A stretch of DNA of 64,000 nucleotides from Flavobacterium sp. (GCF_004295795.1 NZ_SEBR01000003.1:1-64000); one strand, 5' to 3'. Counted from the first letter of the stretch, positions 1-9,470 are shown. The notes: generated by a model not told the origin, from the letters alone. Program-made: numbers and translations.

Positions 1-74
1 CGCATTGTTCGCCTCTTTTCCAAATTCCAAGGCTGTCAGGTCGCGTTTTTGGTTCGAGCCGCAAGGCCTTTTTG

Positions 75-100
75 CTACTTTTGCGGCCAGGCAAAAGTAG
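75..100. repeat. Perfect 10-bp inverted repeat
   Basis: CTACTTTTGC at 75-84 and its exact complement at 91-100 enclose a 6-nt loop. It has no T-run of terminator type on either side. It resembles the short hairpins common between genes in Flavobacteriaceae; function is unknown. Confidence 0.7.
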
Positions 101-257
101 TCCCGCGGAAGGCGACGAAAGAAAGTCAAAGCAAGCGACGGCGCAGCCGGCGAAAGAAGCAAACGAGCGCAGCTCGTTCTATGCGGCTCGAGAGCGAGCG
201 ACGTTTCCGGTTTTCTCAGGAAATAATGAAAAAAAAGATTTTGTGATAAAAGAAAAT

Positions 258-390
258 AGCCCGGATAACGGCAACTAGCCTTTCGCAGAAAAAACCAAAT
301 TTTTCTAGATTTAAAACAGCGACCGCAGGAAGCTCGTTTTAAACCTTAGAAAAACTGGTTTTTTAAAGAAAGCTAGTGCCACTTAGCCGG
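258..390 (+). repeat. Long structured repeat, copy 1 (conserved-loop family)
   Basis: This is an imperfect palindrome of about 133 bp. Its centre is AGCGACCGCAGGAAGCTC at 318-335, flanked by a perfect 8-bp stem (310-317 with 336-343, TTTAAAAC/GTTTTAAA). The outer ends (AGCCCGGATAACGG at left, an AGCCGG end at right) match those of copies near 20.8, 28.1 and 47.3 kb. The loop is conserved among copies while the stem sequence is not. Confidence 0.75.
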
Positions 391-533
391 AAAAAGCTCA
401 AAAAAACAAGAAAGAAACCGTATTTCAAAAACGAAATTTTTAAAAGCAAACTTTGTTGAATAAACCCAATTCTAACCCAAAAACACCCAAACTCACTCGA
501 ATTACCTTACCTTCACCGCAAACGACAACAACT

Positions 534-821
534 ATGACAACCCAAATCATCTTTGCCATTTTTGCGATCGCAATCGTCGCCTTGTTTTTCTTCAATCGTT
601 CGGCGGCAAAAAAATACAAAGACAATCACGTGGAAATCATTCACGATTTGAACGAAACAGACCTTGAGGTCGAAGCTTACGTTGCCGAGTATGAGACTAT
701 GGACTCTGAAACTTTGCTTGCACTTTCAAAGTCGCCTCTTTCTGAGAAACGTCACAAAGCCGCCGCAAGAGTGCTTACGCAGCGCGATATGACGCAAGCT
801 GTAAATTCGGGAACTTTTTGA
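534..821 (+). CDS. Small single-pass membrane protein, unknown function
   Basis: A 95-residue protein. Residues 3-20 form one hydrophobic segment right after the start (TTQIIFAIFAIAIVALFFF), followed by a basic stretch and an acidic, helical cytoplasmic tail. An in-frame ATG at 453 exists, but it would add a Pro/Thr-rich leader and bury the membrane segment, so the start at 534 is preferred. I do not recognise a domain. It stands alone, followed by a small hairpin and then the gate-domain membrane protein on the same strand. The coherent topology supports a real gene; the function is unknown. Confidence 0.7.
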   Translation: MTTQIIFAIFAIAIVALFFFNRSAAKKYKDNHVEIIHDLNETDLEVEAYVAEYETMDSETLLALSKSPLSEKRHKAAARVLTQRDMTQAVNSGTF

Positions 822-898
822 GGTAAGCCTCACATTTTGATTTTGCCCGATTTTTGGGATCGGTTGTTGATTTCTAGTAGCGTGTCCAAACGGACAAC

Positions 899-918
899 TA
901 GCGAACTTTCGCTATTTT
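899..918 (+). terminator. Possible hairpin terminator after the small membrane gene
   Basis: TAGCGAA at 899-905 and TTCGCTA at 908-914 pair around a 2-nt gap and are followed by TTTTAG. The hairpin lies 20-odd bases before the next start codon, so it could instead act in that gene's leader. The T-run is short, so the call is weak. Confidence 0.35.
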
Positions 919-935
919 AGCAAAAAATCCCCATC

Positions 936-2375
936 ATGGTTCTAAGCAGGTTCTGGCTCGCCATTTTCATTTCGTCCATACTTTTTATTCTCGTTGGCGT
1001 TTCGATCGGCCATCACTACGGACTCGATTACATCATCAACGGCAAAAAGGACGACCCGATCCAGATTGGCGAAAAGTATCTCAACGAACTTCCGGTTTTT
1101 CTTCGCGACAGCATCCAGAAATCGAGCGAGAAAACCTTCGTCATCAACCGCGATACCACAAATCTCGATACGACTTACGCTTACAAAAGCCAAACCGTCA
1201 AAATTTACAGCGGTGTTCAAAAGTCAGATGGATTGTTGCCGACCTGCAAAAGCACGGTGCTCGATTTGATCATTCCGTTGATTGCCTATCTGGCGTTTTT
1301 CTGCGGACTGATGCAACTTTTGATTGATTCGGGCGCGTCTGAAAAACTCGCGAGAAAACTCAGTCCGGTTTTCGTGAAAGTCTTTCCGAGCGTTCCCAAA
1401 AACCATCCGTCGATTTCTTACATGACCTTGAATTTCGCCGCGAATTTCCTCGGACTCGATTCGGCTGCGACGCCTTTCGGACTCAAGGCCATGGAAAGTC
1501 TGCAGGAAATAAATCCGCACAAGGACAAGGCCAGCGACGCCCAGATCATGTTCATGTGTTTGCACGCCGCGGGTTTGACTTTGATCCCGACTTCGATTAT
1601 CGGATACCGCGCGGCCGAGAACGCCACGAACCCGGCAGACGTCATGCTTCCTTGTATCATCACGTCGTTTATCGGGACGATCGCCGCTTTTCTCATCATC
1701 GGAATCCGCCAAAAAATCAACTTCAAAAGCGTGTCACTGATTGTGGCATTGATGACGATTGTCGCTGCGATCGTCGGGCTTTTGTTTTACGTGAACAGTC
1801 TCGATTTGATCGGAAAGAACGTCTTTACGTCAAATCTTTCAGGAATAATGTTGGTTGGAATCATTGGCGTGACGTTGGTTTTCGCGTTTTTGAACGAGAA
1901 GAAATTCGTCGCCCAGGAAACCACGATTTTCGATTCTTTCGTGACCGGCGCCAATAACGGGCTCAAGACCGGGATCACGATTTTCCCTTATGTTTTGGGA
2001 ATGTTGGTCGCCATTTCGCTTTTCCGGAATTCCGGGCTTTTTGAAATTATCTCGAATTGGATCGCGCTGTTTTTCTCGACTATGGGCGTGAACAAAGACA
2101 TAACCGATTCGCTTCCGGTGGCGCTTTTGCGTCCGTTTTCTTCGGGCGGATCGAGAGGTTTCATGATCGATGCGATGCGTCAGGCCGGACCGGATTCGTT
2201 CACCGGACGCTTGGTCTGCATCTTCCAATGTAGTGCCGAAACGACTTTTTACGTAATCGCCGTGTACTTCGGATCGATCAAAATCAAGAACACGCGTTAC
2301 ACTTTGGGTGCGATGTTGCTAGTCGATTTGATTTGTGTAATCGCTGCCATTTTGGTGGCCGGATGGTTTTTCTAA
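936..2375 (+). CDS. Nucleoside-recognition (gate) domain membrane protein, SpmA-SpmB fusion type
   Basis: A 479-residue polytopic membrane protein. An N-terminal membrane segment (about 7-26) is followed by a charged extracytoplasmic stretch (about 30-105) and then two membrane blocks that match the SpmA and SpmB spore-maturation proteins joined in one chain. The Gly/Ser-Phe-rich gate signature is seen in the pieces NFAANFLGLDSAATPFGLKA (about 165-185) and LLRPFSSGGSRGFMIDAMR (about 393-411). Bacteroidota do not sporulate; this family is thought to be a transporter-like membrane protein with no settled substrate. A lipoprotein gene follows 2 bp after the stop, so the two are probably co-transcribed. 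The family call is firm, the function is not known. Confidence 0.85.
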   Translation: MVLSRFWLAIFISSILFILVGVSIGHHYGLDYIINGKKDDPIQIGEKYLNELPVFLRDSIQKSSEKTFVINRDTTNLDTTYAYKSQTVKIYSGVQKSDGLLPTCKSTVLDLIIPLIAYLAFFCGLMQLLIDSGASEKLARKLSPVFVKVFPSVPKNHPSISYMTLNFAANFLGLDSAATPFGLKAMESLQEINPHKDKASDAQIMFMCLHAAGLTLIPTSIIGYRAAENATNPADVMLPCIITSFIGTIAAFLIIGIRQKINFKSVSLIVALMTIVAAIVGLLFYVNSLDLIGKNVFTSNLSGIMLVGIIGVTLVFAFLNEKKFVAQETTIFDSFVTGANNGLKTGITIFPYVLGMLVAISLFRNSGLFEIISNWIALFFSTMGVNKDITDSLPVALLRPFSSGGSRGFMIDAMRQAGPDSFTGRLVCIFQCSAETTFYVIAVYFGSIKIKNTRYTLGAMLLVDLICVIAAILVAGWFF

Positions 2376-2377
2376 AC

Positions 2378-3130
2378 ATGAAAAAGTACATTTTATTCGG
2401 TCTTTTGGCCTTCGGATGTTCGCACAAGGAATCGGTTGAGAACGACGATGTGGTTTCTGAAACGGTCGAAAGTCCGATGGAAACCGATGCGAAAGCCGTT
2501 GAAAAAACCGGAAAACTTGTCTATGAGGAAAATCTCGATCGAAACCTGAAAGCGGTTGCCGACAAAGTCCGCGTGTACGAACTCGATTGGAAAAACGACA
2601 AAGACAGCGAAGGCGCGGGCAACTTGGAATATCGCATCGAATTCATCAAAAGCGGGAAAGTCGTGAAAGATTTTTCGGGCAAGATCGACACCGACCGCGG
2701 AGCGGAATGGAGTGTGAATTCCAAAGTGATCCAGACGAGCGAGACCGAATACGACTCGCGATTTTTGGAAGTCAGCACGGGCTATGCGGCTTGCGGCTAC
2801 GTGTGGAACCACTTTCTTTTTTTCGTGGACGCAAACGAAATCCAGCAAGTGCTCACCAATTACTCGATGATGGACAGCGGTTTCGGAACGTCTTACGAGT
2901 TTTTCCCAACGATGGAATCGGGCAAAGCGACCAAATTTTCGATGGTAAAAGTCAATGTTGACGAAGCTGAAACTTCATCAGAGGAAAGCACCGTTTTGGA
3001 AATCGCGTATTCGGATTCAACGGATTATTCGCTTGAAAACGGAAAGTGGCGTGGCAACCGAGTCACTCCCAAAGAAAAAGTTTACCGCAAGAAAGTCGTC
3101 TCTTTTGACGACTATTACAAATCGGAATAA
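2378..3130 (+). CDS. Predicted lipoprotein, unknown function
   Basis: A 250-residue protein beginning MKKYILFGLLAFGC, a short type II signal peptide with the lipid-modified Cys at about residue 14. The mature part is acidic, then beta-rich, with no domain I recognise. The start at 2378 is chosen because it puts the signal peptide at the N-terminus; an ATG 45 bp upstream would bury it and overlap the previous gene. It follows the gate-domain membrane protein by 2 bp, suggesting one transcript. It is probably anchored in the inner leaflet of the outer membrane. Confidence 0.7.
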   Translation: MKKYILFGLLAFGCSHKESVENDDVVSETVESPMETDAKAVEKTGKLVYEENLDRNLKAVADKVRVYELDWKNDKDSEGAGNLEYRIEFIKSGKVVKDFSGKIDTDRGAEWSVNSKVIQTSETEYDSRFLEVSTGYAACGYVWNHFLFFVDANEIQQVLTNYSMMDSGFGTSYEFFPTMESGKATKFSMVKVNVDEAETSSEESTVLEIAYSDSTDYSLENGKWRGNRVTPKEKVYRKKVVSFDDYYKSE

Positions 3131-3152
3131 GTTTGTCTTGATAAGCCGATAG

Positions 3153-3249
3153 GCCCGCGCCAGGGGTTGCAGCGGCATCCTTTTTTGCAGCCACTGAATT
3201 TGTTTTTATCTCAGACTTTCGTTCAAAAAAGATACAGCGGAAAACCCGG
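3153..3249. repeat. Intergenic repeat with outer ends shared with the long structured repeats
   Basis: The left end runs GGCCCGCGCC ... GCGGCATCCTTTTTT and the right end AAAAAAGATACAGCGG ... CCCGG. These ends resemble those of the copies at 258, 20785, 28074 and 47279, but the 18-nt central core of those copies is absent. The inner part is not complementary. It sits in the gap between convergent genes. Confidence 0.5.
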
Positions 3250-3297
3250 CCCCGCCCAACGAAATTTTCTTTTTTACAAGATACTTTCCGGGCGGGG
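3250..3297. repeat. GC-rich inverted repeat between convergent genes
   Basis: CCCCGCCC at 3250-3257 and GGGCGGGG at 3290-3297 are exact complements separated by 32 nt. It lies between the lipoprotein gene and the end of the GH30 gene. There is no adjoining T-run, so a classic intrinsic terminator is not shown, though a strong stem at this place could end or protect transcripts. Confidence 0.55.
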
Positions 3298-3314
3298 AGG
3301 CGCCCAAATCAATA

Positions 3315-4778
3315 CTAAAGAACGAGAAAAGTATTAAAGGACTTGGCTTTCAGCGTTTGGGAAACTTCGCTTTTTCCGGTTTTGAACGCGAAGGTTTTTT
3401 CGTTGTCAGTTGCGTTGTAAACCACGATCACGACGCTTCCGTCAGGATTCGCGAAGGCCAGCATGTCGTCTTTGTTGCTGTCGAGCTCGCCTTTCCACCA
3501 ACCCAAAACGTCGTCGCGAAGCTTTTTTTCCTTTGTACTTGCGTCAATTAAATGCGCGCCCGGTTTTACGAAATGGCTCAGGTGTTTCATCACGTAAAAC
3601 TCAGGATTGTACTTGTAGGTTTTATCGTGTTTGTTGACCGTCACGAGCGAATTTTGCTTCCAACCCCAACGACTCACGCCGCCTTCGAGCAAAGAAGTAT
3701 TCCAATAAAAATACGCGTTGGCGCCGTTCAGGAAGTAGTGTTTCATCAAATCCCAACTGTATTCGGCGTATGCCCACGAATTTTCTCCGTTGCCGCATTC
3801 GTGCTCGCTTTGGTAGATTTTGAGATCGGGATTTTTCGCGTGGATTTTCGAAATGGCTTCTTTTCCGGCCCATTGCAAACCGACGCCTTTGATGTATTTT
3901 CCGGCTTCAGGATTGTCGAAAACCTCTTGGAAAAGCTTGTCGTTCGGGCGTTCGAGCGTTCCGAAGAAAATCTGTGTTTTGGATTTTTCCATTTCGGGTC
4001 CGAGGCAGGAAATGAACTTCGACAAACCGTTTGGCGTCCACGTGCAACTCGGATACCATTGTGCCGAATTGAACTCGTTTTGCGGCATGACCATAGAAAT
4101 CGCGATGCCTTGCTTTTTGTAATCAGAGATGAATCGGCCAAAATATTTCGCGTAAGCCTGGAAATATCGGTCTTCCTGAATGAACATATCGTTGCCTTCT
4201 TTGCCGATTTGGTCTTCCGAAAGTCCGTTATCGACGTCTTTTATCATGTCTGGAACTTTGCTCAATGCGTAGTGCTTGTTGTATTTCATCCAGCTCGGCG
4301 GACTCCATGGTGAAGCCCAAACTGTAAGCTTTTTATTGAACTTTTGAGCCGATTTTATAAACGGAATCAAGGTCTCCAAATCGTTTTTGATGCTGAAATC
4401 CTTGAGGTCGAAATCTTGGTCGGTTTCGTCGTATGAGTACCAGTCGCGAGAGAAATCGTTGGCGCCTATAGGCATTCTGCAGCTGTTGAAATTGGCGCCG
4501 AAATTCGGTTGGAACAATTCCTTGAAAATGTCGTTTCTATCTTTTTCGGACAATTCCGAGAGCGACGTCCAACCCAATTCGTTGAAGCAACTCCCGAATC
4601 CGTCAATAACCTGGAACTGTCGCGAAGCGTCGATTGACAAAGCGTTGTCGACCTTTTTATGAATCGTAACCGACTGTCTTTGCCAAGGTTCACGCTCGGT
4701 CGAACTCACCCAAATCACGTTTTGGGCAAGCGCGAAATGAGCCGACAGAAACAATCCGAATAGGATGGTTTTTCTCAT
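3315..4778 (-). CDS. Glycoside hydrolase family 30 (glucosylceramidase-like), secreted
   Basis: A 487-residue protein with a Sec signal peptide (MRKTILFGLFLSAHFALAQ) followed by a GH30 (beta/alpha)8 barrel and a small C-terminal beta domain. The general acid/base is probably Glu235 in MPQNEF and the nucleophile Glu325 in YQSEHEC; the IDGFGSCFNELGW stretch near residue 58 is typical of the family entrance. The usual Pro after the acid/base NE pair is Phe here. GH30 enzymes cleave beta-glucosides, beta-1,6-glucans or xylans; the subfamily cannot be fixed by eye. Its start overlaps the stop of the GH3 gene by 4 bp (ATGA), so it is the last gene of a four-gene operon for glycan breakdown. Confidence 0.9.
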   Translation of the reverse strand: MRKTILFGLFLSAHFALAQNVIWVSSTEREPWQRQSVTIHKKVDNALSIDASRQFQVIDGFGSCFNELGWTSLSELSEKDRNDIFKELFQPNFGANFNSCRMPIGANDFSRDWYSYDETDQDFDLKDFSIKNDLETLIPFIKSAQKFNKKLTVWASPWSPPSWMKYNKHYALSKVPDMIKDVDNGLSEDQIGKEGNDMFIQEDRYFQAYAKYFGRFISDYKKQGIAISMVMPQNEFNSAQWYPSCTWTPNGLSKFISCLGPEMEKSKTQIFFGTLERPNDKLFQEVFDNPEAGKYIKGVGLQWAGKEAISKIHAKNPDLKIYQSEHECGNGENSWAYAEYSWDLMKHYFLNGANAYFYWNTSLLEGGVSRWGWKQNSLVTVNKHDKTYKYNPEFYVMKHLSHFVKPGAHLIDASTKEKKLRDDVLGWWKGELDSNKDDMLAFANPDGSVVIVVYNATDNEKTFAFKTGKSEVSQTLKAKSFNTFLVL

Positions 4779-7147
4779 TTTGAGGCTTTGAGTTCGTTTA
4801 ACGGCGCTGTCAACTTGAAAGCCGGATGCGTTTTTTCTACGGCAAGATCCGAAGCCAATTGGAAAGTTGCGCTTTGTTTGATGTCGAGCGATGACGCGCC
4901 GATCGAAACCGTATAAGTTCCGGCGTCGGCGATCCAGGCATTTTCGCTTTCCAGGAACGACGCAAGATCTTTGGCCGAAATCGTCAAAGCGACCGTTTGG
5001 CTTTCTCCGGGTTTCAGACTTTTGGTTTTTCCGAAGGCTTTCAGTTCAGATTTGGGCTTGTCGATCGATTTGGTCGGAGCCGACAGATAAACTTGCACGA
5101 CTTCTTTTCCGGCGATTTTTCCGGTGTTTTTGACCGTAACCGAAACGGTGATTTTGTCTTTAAAAGATTTGTCAGACAACTTGATTCCGGAATACTCGAA
5201 AGTCGTGTAAGATTTGCCGAATCCGAATTCAAACGACGGTTTCACGTTGAAAGTGTTGAAGTAGCGATAGCCGACGTAAACGCCTTCTTCGTAATTCACG
5301 TTCTTCGGATTGTCGGCTGGAATGCCCGGAAAGTTCTTCGCTGACGGCGTGTCGGAATAGTTCGCCGGCCAAGTCATGGTAAGCTTTCCCGACGGATTCA
5401 CTTTTCCCGAGAAAACGTCCGCAACCGAATTTCCGCCTTCCTGGCCAGGTTGCCAAGCGAGTAAAATCGCATCGACTCTGTCTTTCCAACTCGCCGTTTC
5501 GATTACGCCGCCAATGTTCAGGATCACGACGACCTTCTTGTTGAGTTTGTGAAATGCCGACGAAACGGAGTTGATTAGTTTTTGTTCGTCATCGGCCAAA
5601 TCGAAGTCGTTCGCTACTTTTCTGTCTGCGCCCTCGCCCGCGTTTCGGCCAATCGTGATGATGGCGATTTCAGACTCGGCTGCTTTTTTGTTTATCAGGT
5701 CGCGCTCAAGATCGAGTTCCGGAAGTCGGTTTGCCAGGAAAAGCACGCCTTCTTTTTCTTTTCGGGCCACTTCTTCGGCATCGAACTTTTGCGTGTAAGG
5801 CACGTATTTCGATTTGAGTTCGTCATCGATTTTGAAACCGTTGTTGGCAAGCCCGTCAAGTAGTGAAACCGTGTAGGCTTCGTTCACGTTGCCGCTTCCG
5901 GTTCCGCCCGAGATAAAGTTGTAGGAAGTAACGCCAAACACGGCAACGCGCTTGTCTTTCTTCGAAAAAGGCAATGTTTTCTCGTCATTTTTAAGCAAGA
6001 TCATACCTTCGGCCGCGGCGTCTCTGGTAACTTGTGCATTGGCTTTGAGATTGGGTTTGTCAGAAAACTTGTAGGCTTTCATAGTGGGCGACTCGAGCAC
6101 GATTTCCAAAATCCTTTTGATGTTCTTATCTACGACTTCTCTGGGAAGTTTCCCCGATTTCATATTATCGAGAATCGCTTTTTTCTGGGCTGGGATTCCT
6201 GGCATTAGTAAATCGTTTCCGGCCGAAAGTTGGGCTGCGACGTCGCTCGTACTTGTTTTCAGTGACTCGAGTCCGGAGAATCCGCCAAACCAATCGGTCA
6301 TGACCAATCCTTTGAATCCCCATTCGTCGCGGAGAATATCGGTCAACAGATCCTTTCTTGCAGAAGTGTAAGTGCCGTCAACAAGATTGTAGGAAGACAT
6401 TACAGTCCAAGGTTGCGCTTCTTTTATGACGTGTTCGAATCCGCGAAGGTAAATTTCACGCATTGCGCGCTCGCTCACATTGGCATTTACGCCCAATCTG
6501 TTCGATTCCTGATTGTTTGCCGCGAAGTGTTTCACCGATGTTCCGACGCCATTCGACTCTATTCCGTTTACGATTGCAGCCGCAGTTTTGCCGGAAATTA
6601 GCGGATCTTCCGAATAGTACTCAAAATTTCGTCCGCACAAAGGATTTCTGTGGATGTTCAACGCCGGAGCAAGCAGAACATCGACTCCATACTCCTTGAC
6701 TTCCTGACCCATCGCTTTTCCTACGTTTTCTATCAATGGCAAATTCCAGGTCGAAGCCAAAGCGGTCCCGACGGGAAAGGCTGTGCAATAGTAAGTGTTC
6801 TTGTCGTTTTTGCGCGTCGGGCTGATGCGAAGTCCGGCTGGTCCGTCGGCCAAAACGATTGCCGGAATCCCAAGGCGTTTTATTTCGTAGGTAAGACTTG
6901 CCGCTCCGGGAATTCTTCCTTCGTTTACGCCTGGCGTCGGAGTAATCCCGTCGTAGCCCGGCATTCCCGTTCCCATGAGTAAACTCGCTTTTTCATCGTC
7001 GGTCATGGCTGCTATCACTTGCGCTACCGGATCTTTCCCGAGTTTTGGCGCTTTTTGCTCTTTCGCCTGTAAACTCGCGGTCTGTTGGGCGTGCACATTG
7101 ACGATGACCAATCCGAATGCGACAAGTGTAAGTATTCTGTTTTTCAT
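4775..7147 (-). CDS. Glycoside hydrolase family 3 beta-glucosidase, periplasmic or secreted
   Basis: A 790-residue protein with signal peptide (residues 1-21), GH3 N-terminal barrel, alpha/beta sandwich, and C-terminal fibronectin III-like domain (about 640-750). The catalytic nucleophile is Asp285 in LVMTDW; Lys-His-Phe at 206-208 is the conserved substrate-site motif; the acid/base is likely Glu505 in GRNAGEGADR. The architecture and length match BglX-like exo-beta-glucosidases, which release glucose or xylose from non-reducing ends. It is translationally coupled to GH30 downstream and lies just after the acyltransferase gene, suggesting stepwise trimming of an acylated beta-linked glycan. 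Confidence 0.92.
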   Translation of the reverse strand: MKNRILTLVAFGLVIVNVHAQQTASLQAKEQKAPKLGKDPVAQVIAAMTDDEKASLLMGTGMPGYDGITPTPGVNEGRIPGAASLTYEIKRLGIPAIVLADGPAGLRISPTRKNDKNTYYCTAFPVGTALASTWNLPLIENVGKAMGQEVKEYGVDVLLAPALNIHRNPLCGRNFEYYSEDPLISGKTAAAIVNGIESNGVGTSVKHFAANNQESNRLGVNANVSERAMREIYLRGFEHVIKEAQPWTVMSSYNLVDGTYTSARKDLLTDILRDEWGFKGLVMTDWFGGFSGLESLKTSTSDVAAQLSAGNDLLMPGIPAQKKAILDNMKSGKLPREVVDKNIKRILEIVLESPTMKAYKFSDKPNLKANAQVTRDAAAEGMILLKNDEKTLPFSKKDKRVAVFGVTSYNFISGGTGSGNVNEAYTVSLLDGLANNGFKIDDELKSKYVPYTQKFDAEEVARKEKEGVLFLANRLPELDLERDLINKKAAESEIAIITIGRNAGEGADRKVANDFDLADDEQKLINSVSSAFHKLNKKVVVILNIGGVIETASWKDRVDAILLAWQPGQEGGNSVADVFSGKVNPSGKLTMTWPANYSDTPSAKNFPGIPADNPKNVNYEEGVYVGYRYFNTFNVKPSFEFGFGKSYTTFEYSGIKLSDKSFKDKITVSVTVKNTGKIAGKEVVQVYLSAPTKSIDKPKSELKAFGKTKSLKPGESQTVALTISAKDLASFLESENAWIADAGTYTVSIGASSLDIKQSATFQLASDLAVEKTHPAFKLTAPLNELKASK

Positions 7148-7164
7148 ATAGTTGTTTGTTTGTA

Positions 7165-8304
7165 TTAGCGTTGGAACTTTTTTCGGAGCCAGTTTCTAAC
7201 GGGTTCGTCGTACAATTTGAGACATCCGTAAGCCAAAGCGATCGCGACCACGAAAGTCAGGATCATATAGGGCCAACCTTGCGCCATCGAAATCTTGTTG
7301 TTCGTAACGTAAGCCATATAGACGTAAACCAGCGGATAATGCGTAATGTAAAGCGGATAAGAAATGTCACCAGTGAATTTGCAGATGCGCTTTCCGACAG
7401 AAGACCGAATCTCGCCACTCGCGCCCAAATAAACGATAAGCGGGAAAAGCGCGAGAATGCAGATCGCCTCGTAAAGTCCGTTTACCCAAAGGTTTTCTGT
7501 TCCGCCGATTCTTGGAAAGGCCAGAATTCCGACAATAAGCAAACTCGTCCAAACGAATGCATTCCTGATCGTGGCAAGTTTTCCTAGTCGGAACAAAAGC
7601 AATCCGGCGAAAAACGGGAACAATACGCGCGTGAACCCGATTTGTATCTGTTCCGCGGTAAGCGCCCAACCTCCGACAATATCGCCGCCCGGACTAGTAA
7701 TGACGTAATGCGCCAATCCGGCTCCGGTCACGATCACCAAAAGTGCCAAAGCCGTAATCGTAAATTTGCGGACTGCGACGGCATACAAGATATTGGCGAT
7801 GTATTCGTAAAACAGCGACCAACCCGGACCGTTCAACGAATGCATTTCGGTCCAACCGCGGATGTCCATCGAAAGCGGAAGTGGGATCAAAGTCATCCCG
7901 ATTGCCATCACCAAAATCATTTTCCACAGCGGCGTTTGCGCGATACTCGGCCAAAGTTCGCAAGCTTGGAAGTAGAACAAAATTCCGCCTACGAACATTC
8001 CCATGACAACCATCGGCTGCAATCGGATCAAACGCCTTTTGAAGAAATCCTTCACGGTCATTTTTCCCCAGCGGTCGTCATAAGCGTATCCGATCACGAA
8101 GCCCGATAGCAAAAAGAAAAAGTCGACGGCGAGATAACCGTGGTTCACGATTTGATCCTGATGGCTCGTCGCATGCGATTCGAACAAGTGAAAAATCACG
8201 ACCATTACGGCTGCGACGCCGCGAAGTCCGTCGAGAATTGGGAAGTGCGGTTTGGTTGCACCGAGTTCGCCTCCGATTCGGGTAGAAACTGGCTGATTCA
8301 TCAC
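7165..8304 (-). CDS. Acyltransferase family 3 (OafA-like) membrane protein
   Basis: A 379-residue polytopic membrane protein of the acyltransferase-3 family. It has the LDGLRGVAAVMVVIFH start (key His about residue 39), followed by YLAVDFFFLLSGFVIG and about ten membrane helices. Such proteins move acyl groups (often acetyl) onto sugars across the inner membrane. It overlaps the upstream esterase stop by 4 bp and sits 17 bp before the GH3 gene, so it belongs to the same operon. An acyltransferase beside an esterase and hydrolases is notable: it could modify a cell-surface glycan or products of the pathway. The substrate is not determined. Confidence 0.88.
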   Translation of the reverse strand: MMNQPVSTRIGGELGATKPHFPILDGLRGVAAVMVVIFHLFESHATSHQDQIVNHGYLAVDFFFLLSGFVIGYAYDDRWGKMTVKDFFKRRLIRLQPMVVMGMFVGGILFYFQACELWPSIAQTPLWKMILVMAIGMTLIPLPLSMDIRGWTEMHSLNGPGWSLFYEYIANILYAVAVRKFTITALALLVIVTGAGLAHYVITSPGGDIVGGWALTAEQIQIGFTRVLFPFFAGLLLFRLGKLATIRNAFVWTSLLIVGILAFPRIGGTENLWVNGLYEAICILALFPLIVYLGASGEIRSSVGKRICKFTGDISYPLYITHYPLVYVYMAYVTNNKISMAQGWPYMILTFVVAIALAYGCLKLYDEPVRNWLRKKFQR

Positions 8305-9470
8305 TTGAACAACATTGGTGCGAATTCAGTCAGATAATCTCTCCAGTTCGACCAAGTGTGGCCGCCTTGGGATTCCATGTATTTGTAAGGAAACTTCATC
8401 GCGTCCAGTTTTGCGCGGAATTCATTCGACTGCTTGAACAAAAAGTCAGTGTTTCCGATGGCGATCCAATACAACTTGAAGCCTTTTTCCTTTTGGGTTT
8501 TGAGCTTTTGGTCGAAGTTCTGGTAAACATCGCCTTTCGCGTCTTTGGGTTGCAATTGTGCCGATGAGAAGACGCCAACATAGCCGAAAGTATCAGGATT
8601 GTTGGCCGAGATCGTAAGCGAGTGCATGCCGCCCATGGAAAGTCCGGCTATGGCGCGGGATGCTTTTTCTTTTTTTACGCGATAGTTCGATTCGACGAAT
8701 TTGATCACGTCCGGATAGGCTTTTTCTGTATTTCCAGACCAAATATCAGGTTGGATGAAAATCGGTTTTGTCCAAGCGGCCGACGATTCTCCGGGCGCGG
8801 CGGTTTGGTTCGCATTGCCGTTTGTCATGACGACCAACATAGGTCTGGCTTTCTTTTCGGCGATCAGGTTGTCTATGATTTGAGCCGTGCGTCCTAGCGC
8901 GATCCAAGCTTCTTCGTCTCCGCCGGCGCCGTGCATCAAATACAAAGTCGGATATTTTTCGTTGGAGGTTTCATAACCCGGCGGTGTGTAAATCGTCACG
9001 CGTCGGCTCATTTTTAGCGTTGGCGAGTCGTACCAGCGGCGCGTTACAGTTCCGTGAGGCACGTCCTTGGTTTTGTAATCGTCGGCTTTTCCGTTTCCGA
9101 TAATGAAAACATTGACGATCGTCGAAACATCGCGGATCAAAAAAGCGTTATTCGGGTCGTGCACCTTGATTCCGTCGATGATGAATTGGTAACTGTATAA
9201 TTCCGATGCGAGTTTGTCAGACGTGAACGTCCAGATTCCGTCGGCGTCTTTTTTGAAATCGGCCGTGCCTTTGGCGAATCCGCTTGGCGGTAAAAAATCG
9301 CTTTCTATCTGAACCTTTTTGGCATCGGGCGCGACCATGCGGAAAGTCACCGAGTTGTCTGCATGGATTTCGGGAGAAACGATTTCCTTTTGCTGCCCGA
9401 AATTCACGTTTTCCTGAGCAAAACAGCAAGTCGCGAACACAAGCGCCATTAAGAGATGTGTAATTTTCAT
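8301..9470 (-). CDS. Secreted alpha/beta-hydrolase esterase (enterochelin esterase / CE1-like)
   Basis: A 389-residue protein with signal peptide (about 1-19), an N-terminal immunoglobulin-like E-set (CBM48-type) domain to about residue 110, then an esterase-D fold. The triad can be read: Ser278 in GLSMGG, an acid near Asp342 in GNTDFLF, and His371 in QGGHTW; HGAGGDEEAW near residue 180 forms the oxyanion region. This architecture is common in feruloyl or acetyl esterases of polysaccharide loci and in Fes-like esterases. It is the first gene of the operon with an acyltransferase, GH3 and GH30, and it points toward de-esterification of a plant or algal polysaccharide. Confidence 0.87.
   Translation of the reverse strand: MKITHLLMALVFATCCFAQENVNFGQQKEIVSPEIHADNSVTFRMVAPDAKKVQIESDFLPPSGFAKGTADFKKDADGIWTFTSDKLASELYSYQFIIDGIKVHDPNNAFLIRDVSTIVNVFIIGNGKADDYKTKDVPHGTVTRRWYDSPTLKMSRRVTIYTPPGYETSNEKYPTLYLMHGAGGDEEAWIALGRTAQIIDNLIAEKKARPMLVVMTNGNANQTAAPGESSAAWTKPIFIQPDIWSGNTEKAYPDVIKFVESNYRVKKEKASRAIAGLSMGGMHSLTISANNPDTFGYVGVFSSAQLQPKDAKGDVYQNFDQKLKTQKEKGFKLYWIAIGNTDFLFKQSNEFRAKLDAMKFPYKYMESQGGHTWSNWRDYLTEFAPMLFK

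Larger units (their letters stand above)
1..533. other. Intergenic region with repeats, no supported gene
   Basis: No open frame here reads like a real protein; the frames present are Arg/Lys/Ser-rich translations of repeat DNA. The stretch holds a perfect inverted repeat near position 75 and one copy of a long structured repeat at 258-390, each listed separately. A CAT at positions 3-5 could be the start of a leftward gene outside the window, but nothing can be said about it. Confidence 0.6.

Noticed and set aside
49..278. Two overlapping frames at the left end
   Set aside because: Both are Arg/Lys/Ser-rich readings of repeat DNA with no domain or signal, and they lie across each other. Neither supports a gene.
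3250..3297. Strong intrinsic terminator at the GC-rich inverted repeat
   Set aside because: No T-run follows on either strand and the loop is 32 nt, so the standard terminator pattern is not met.
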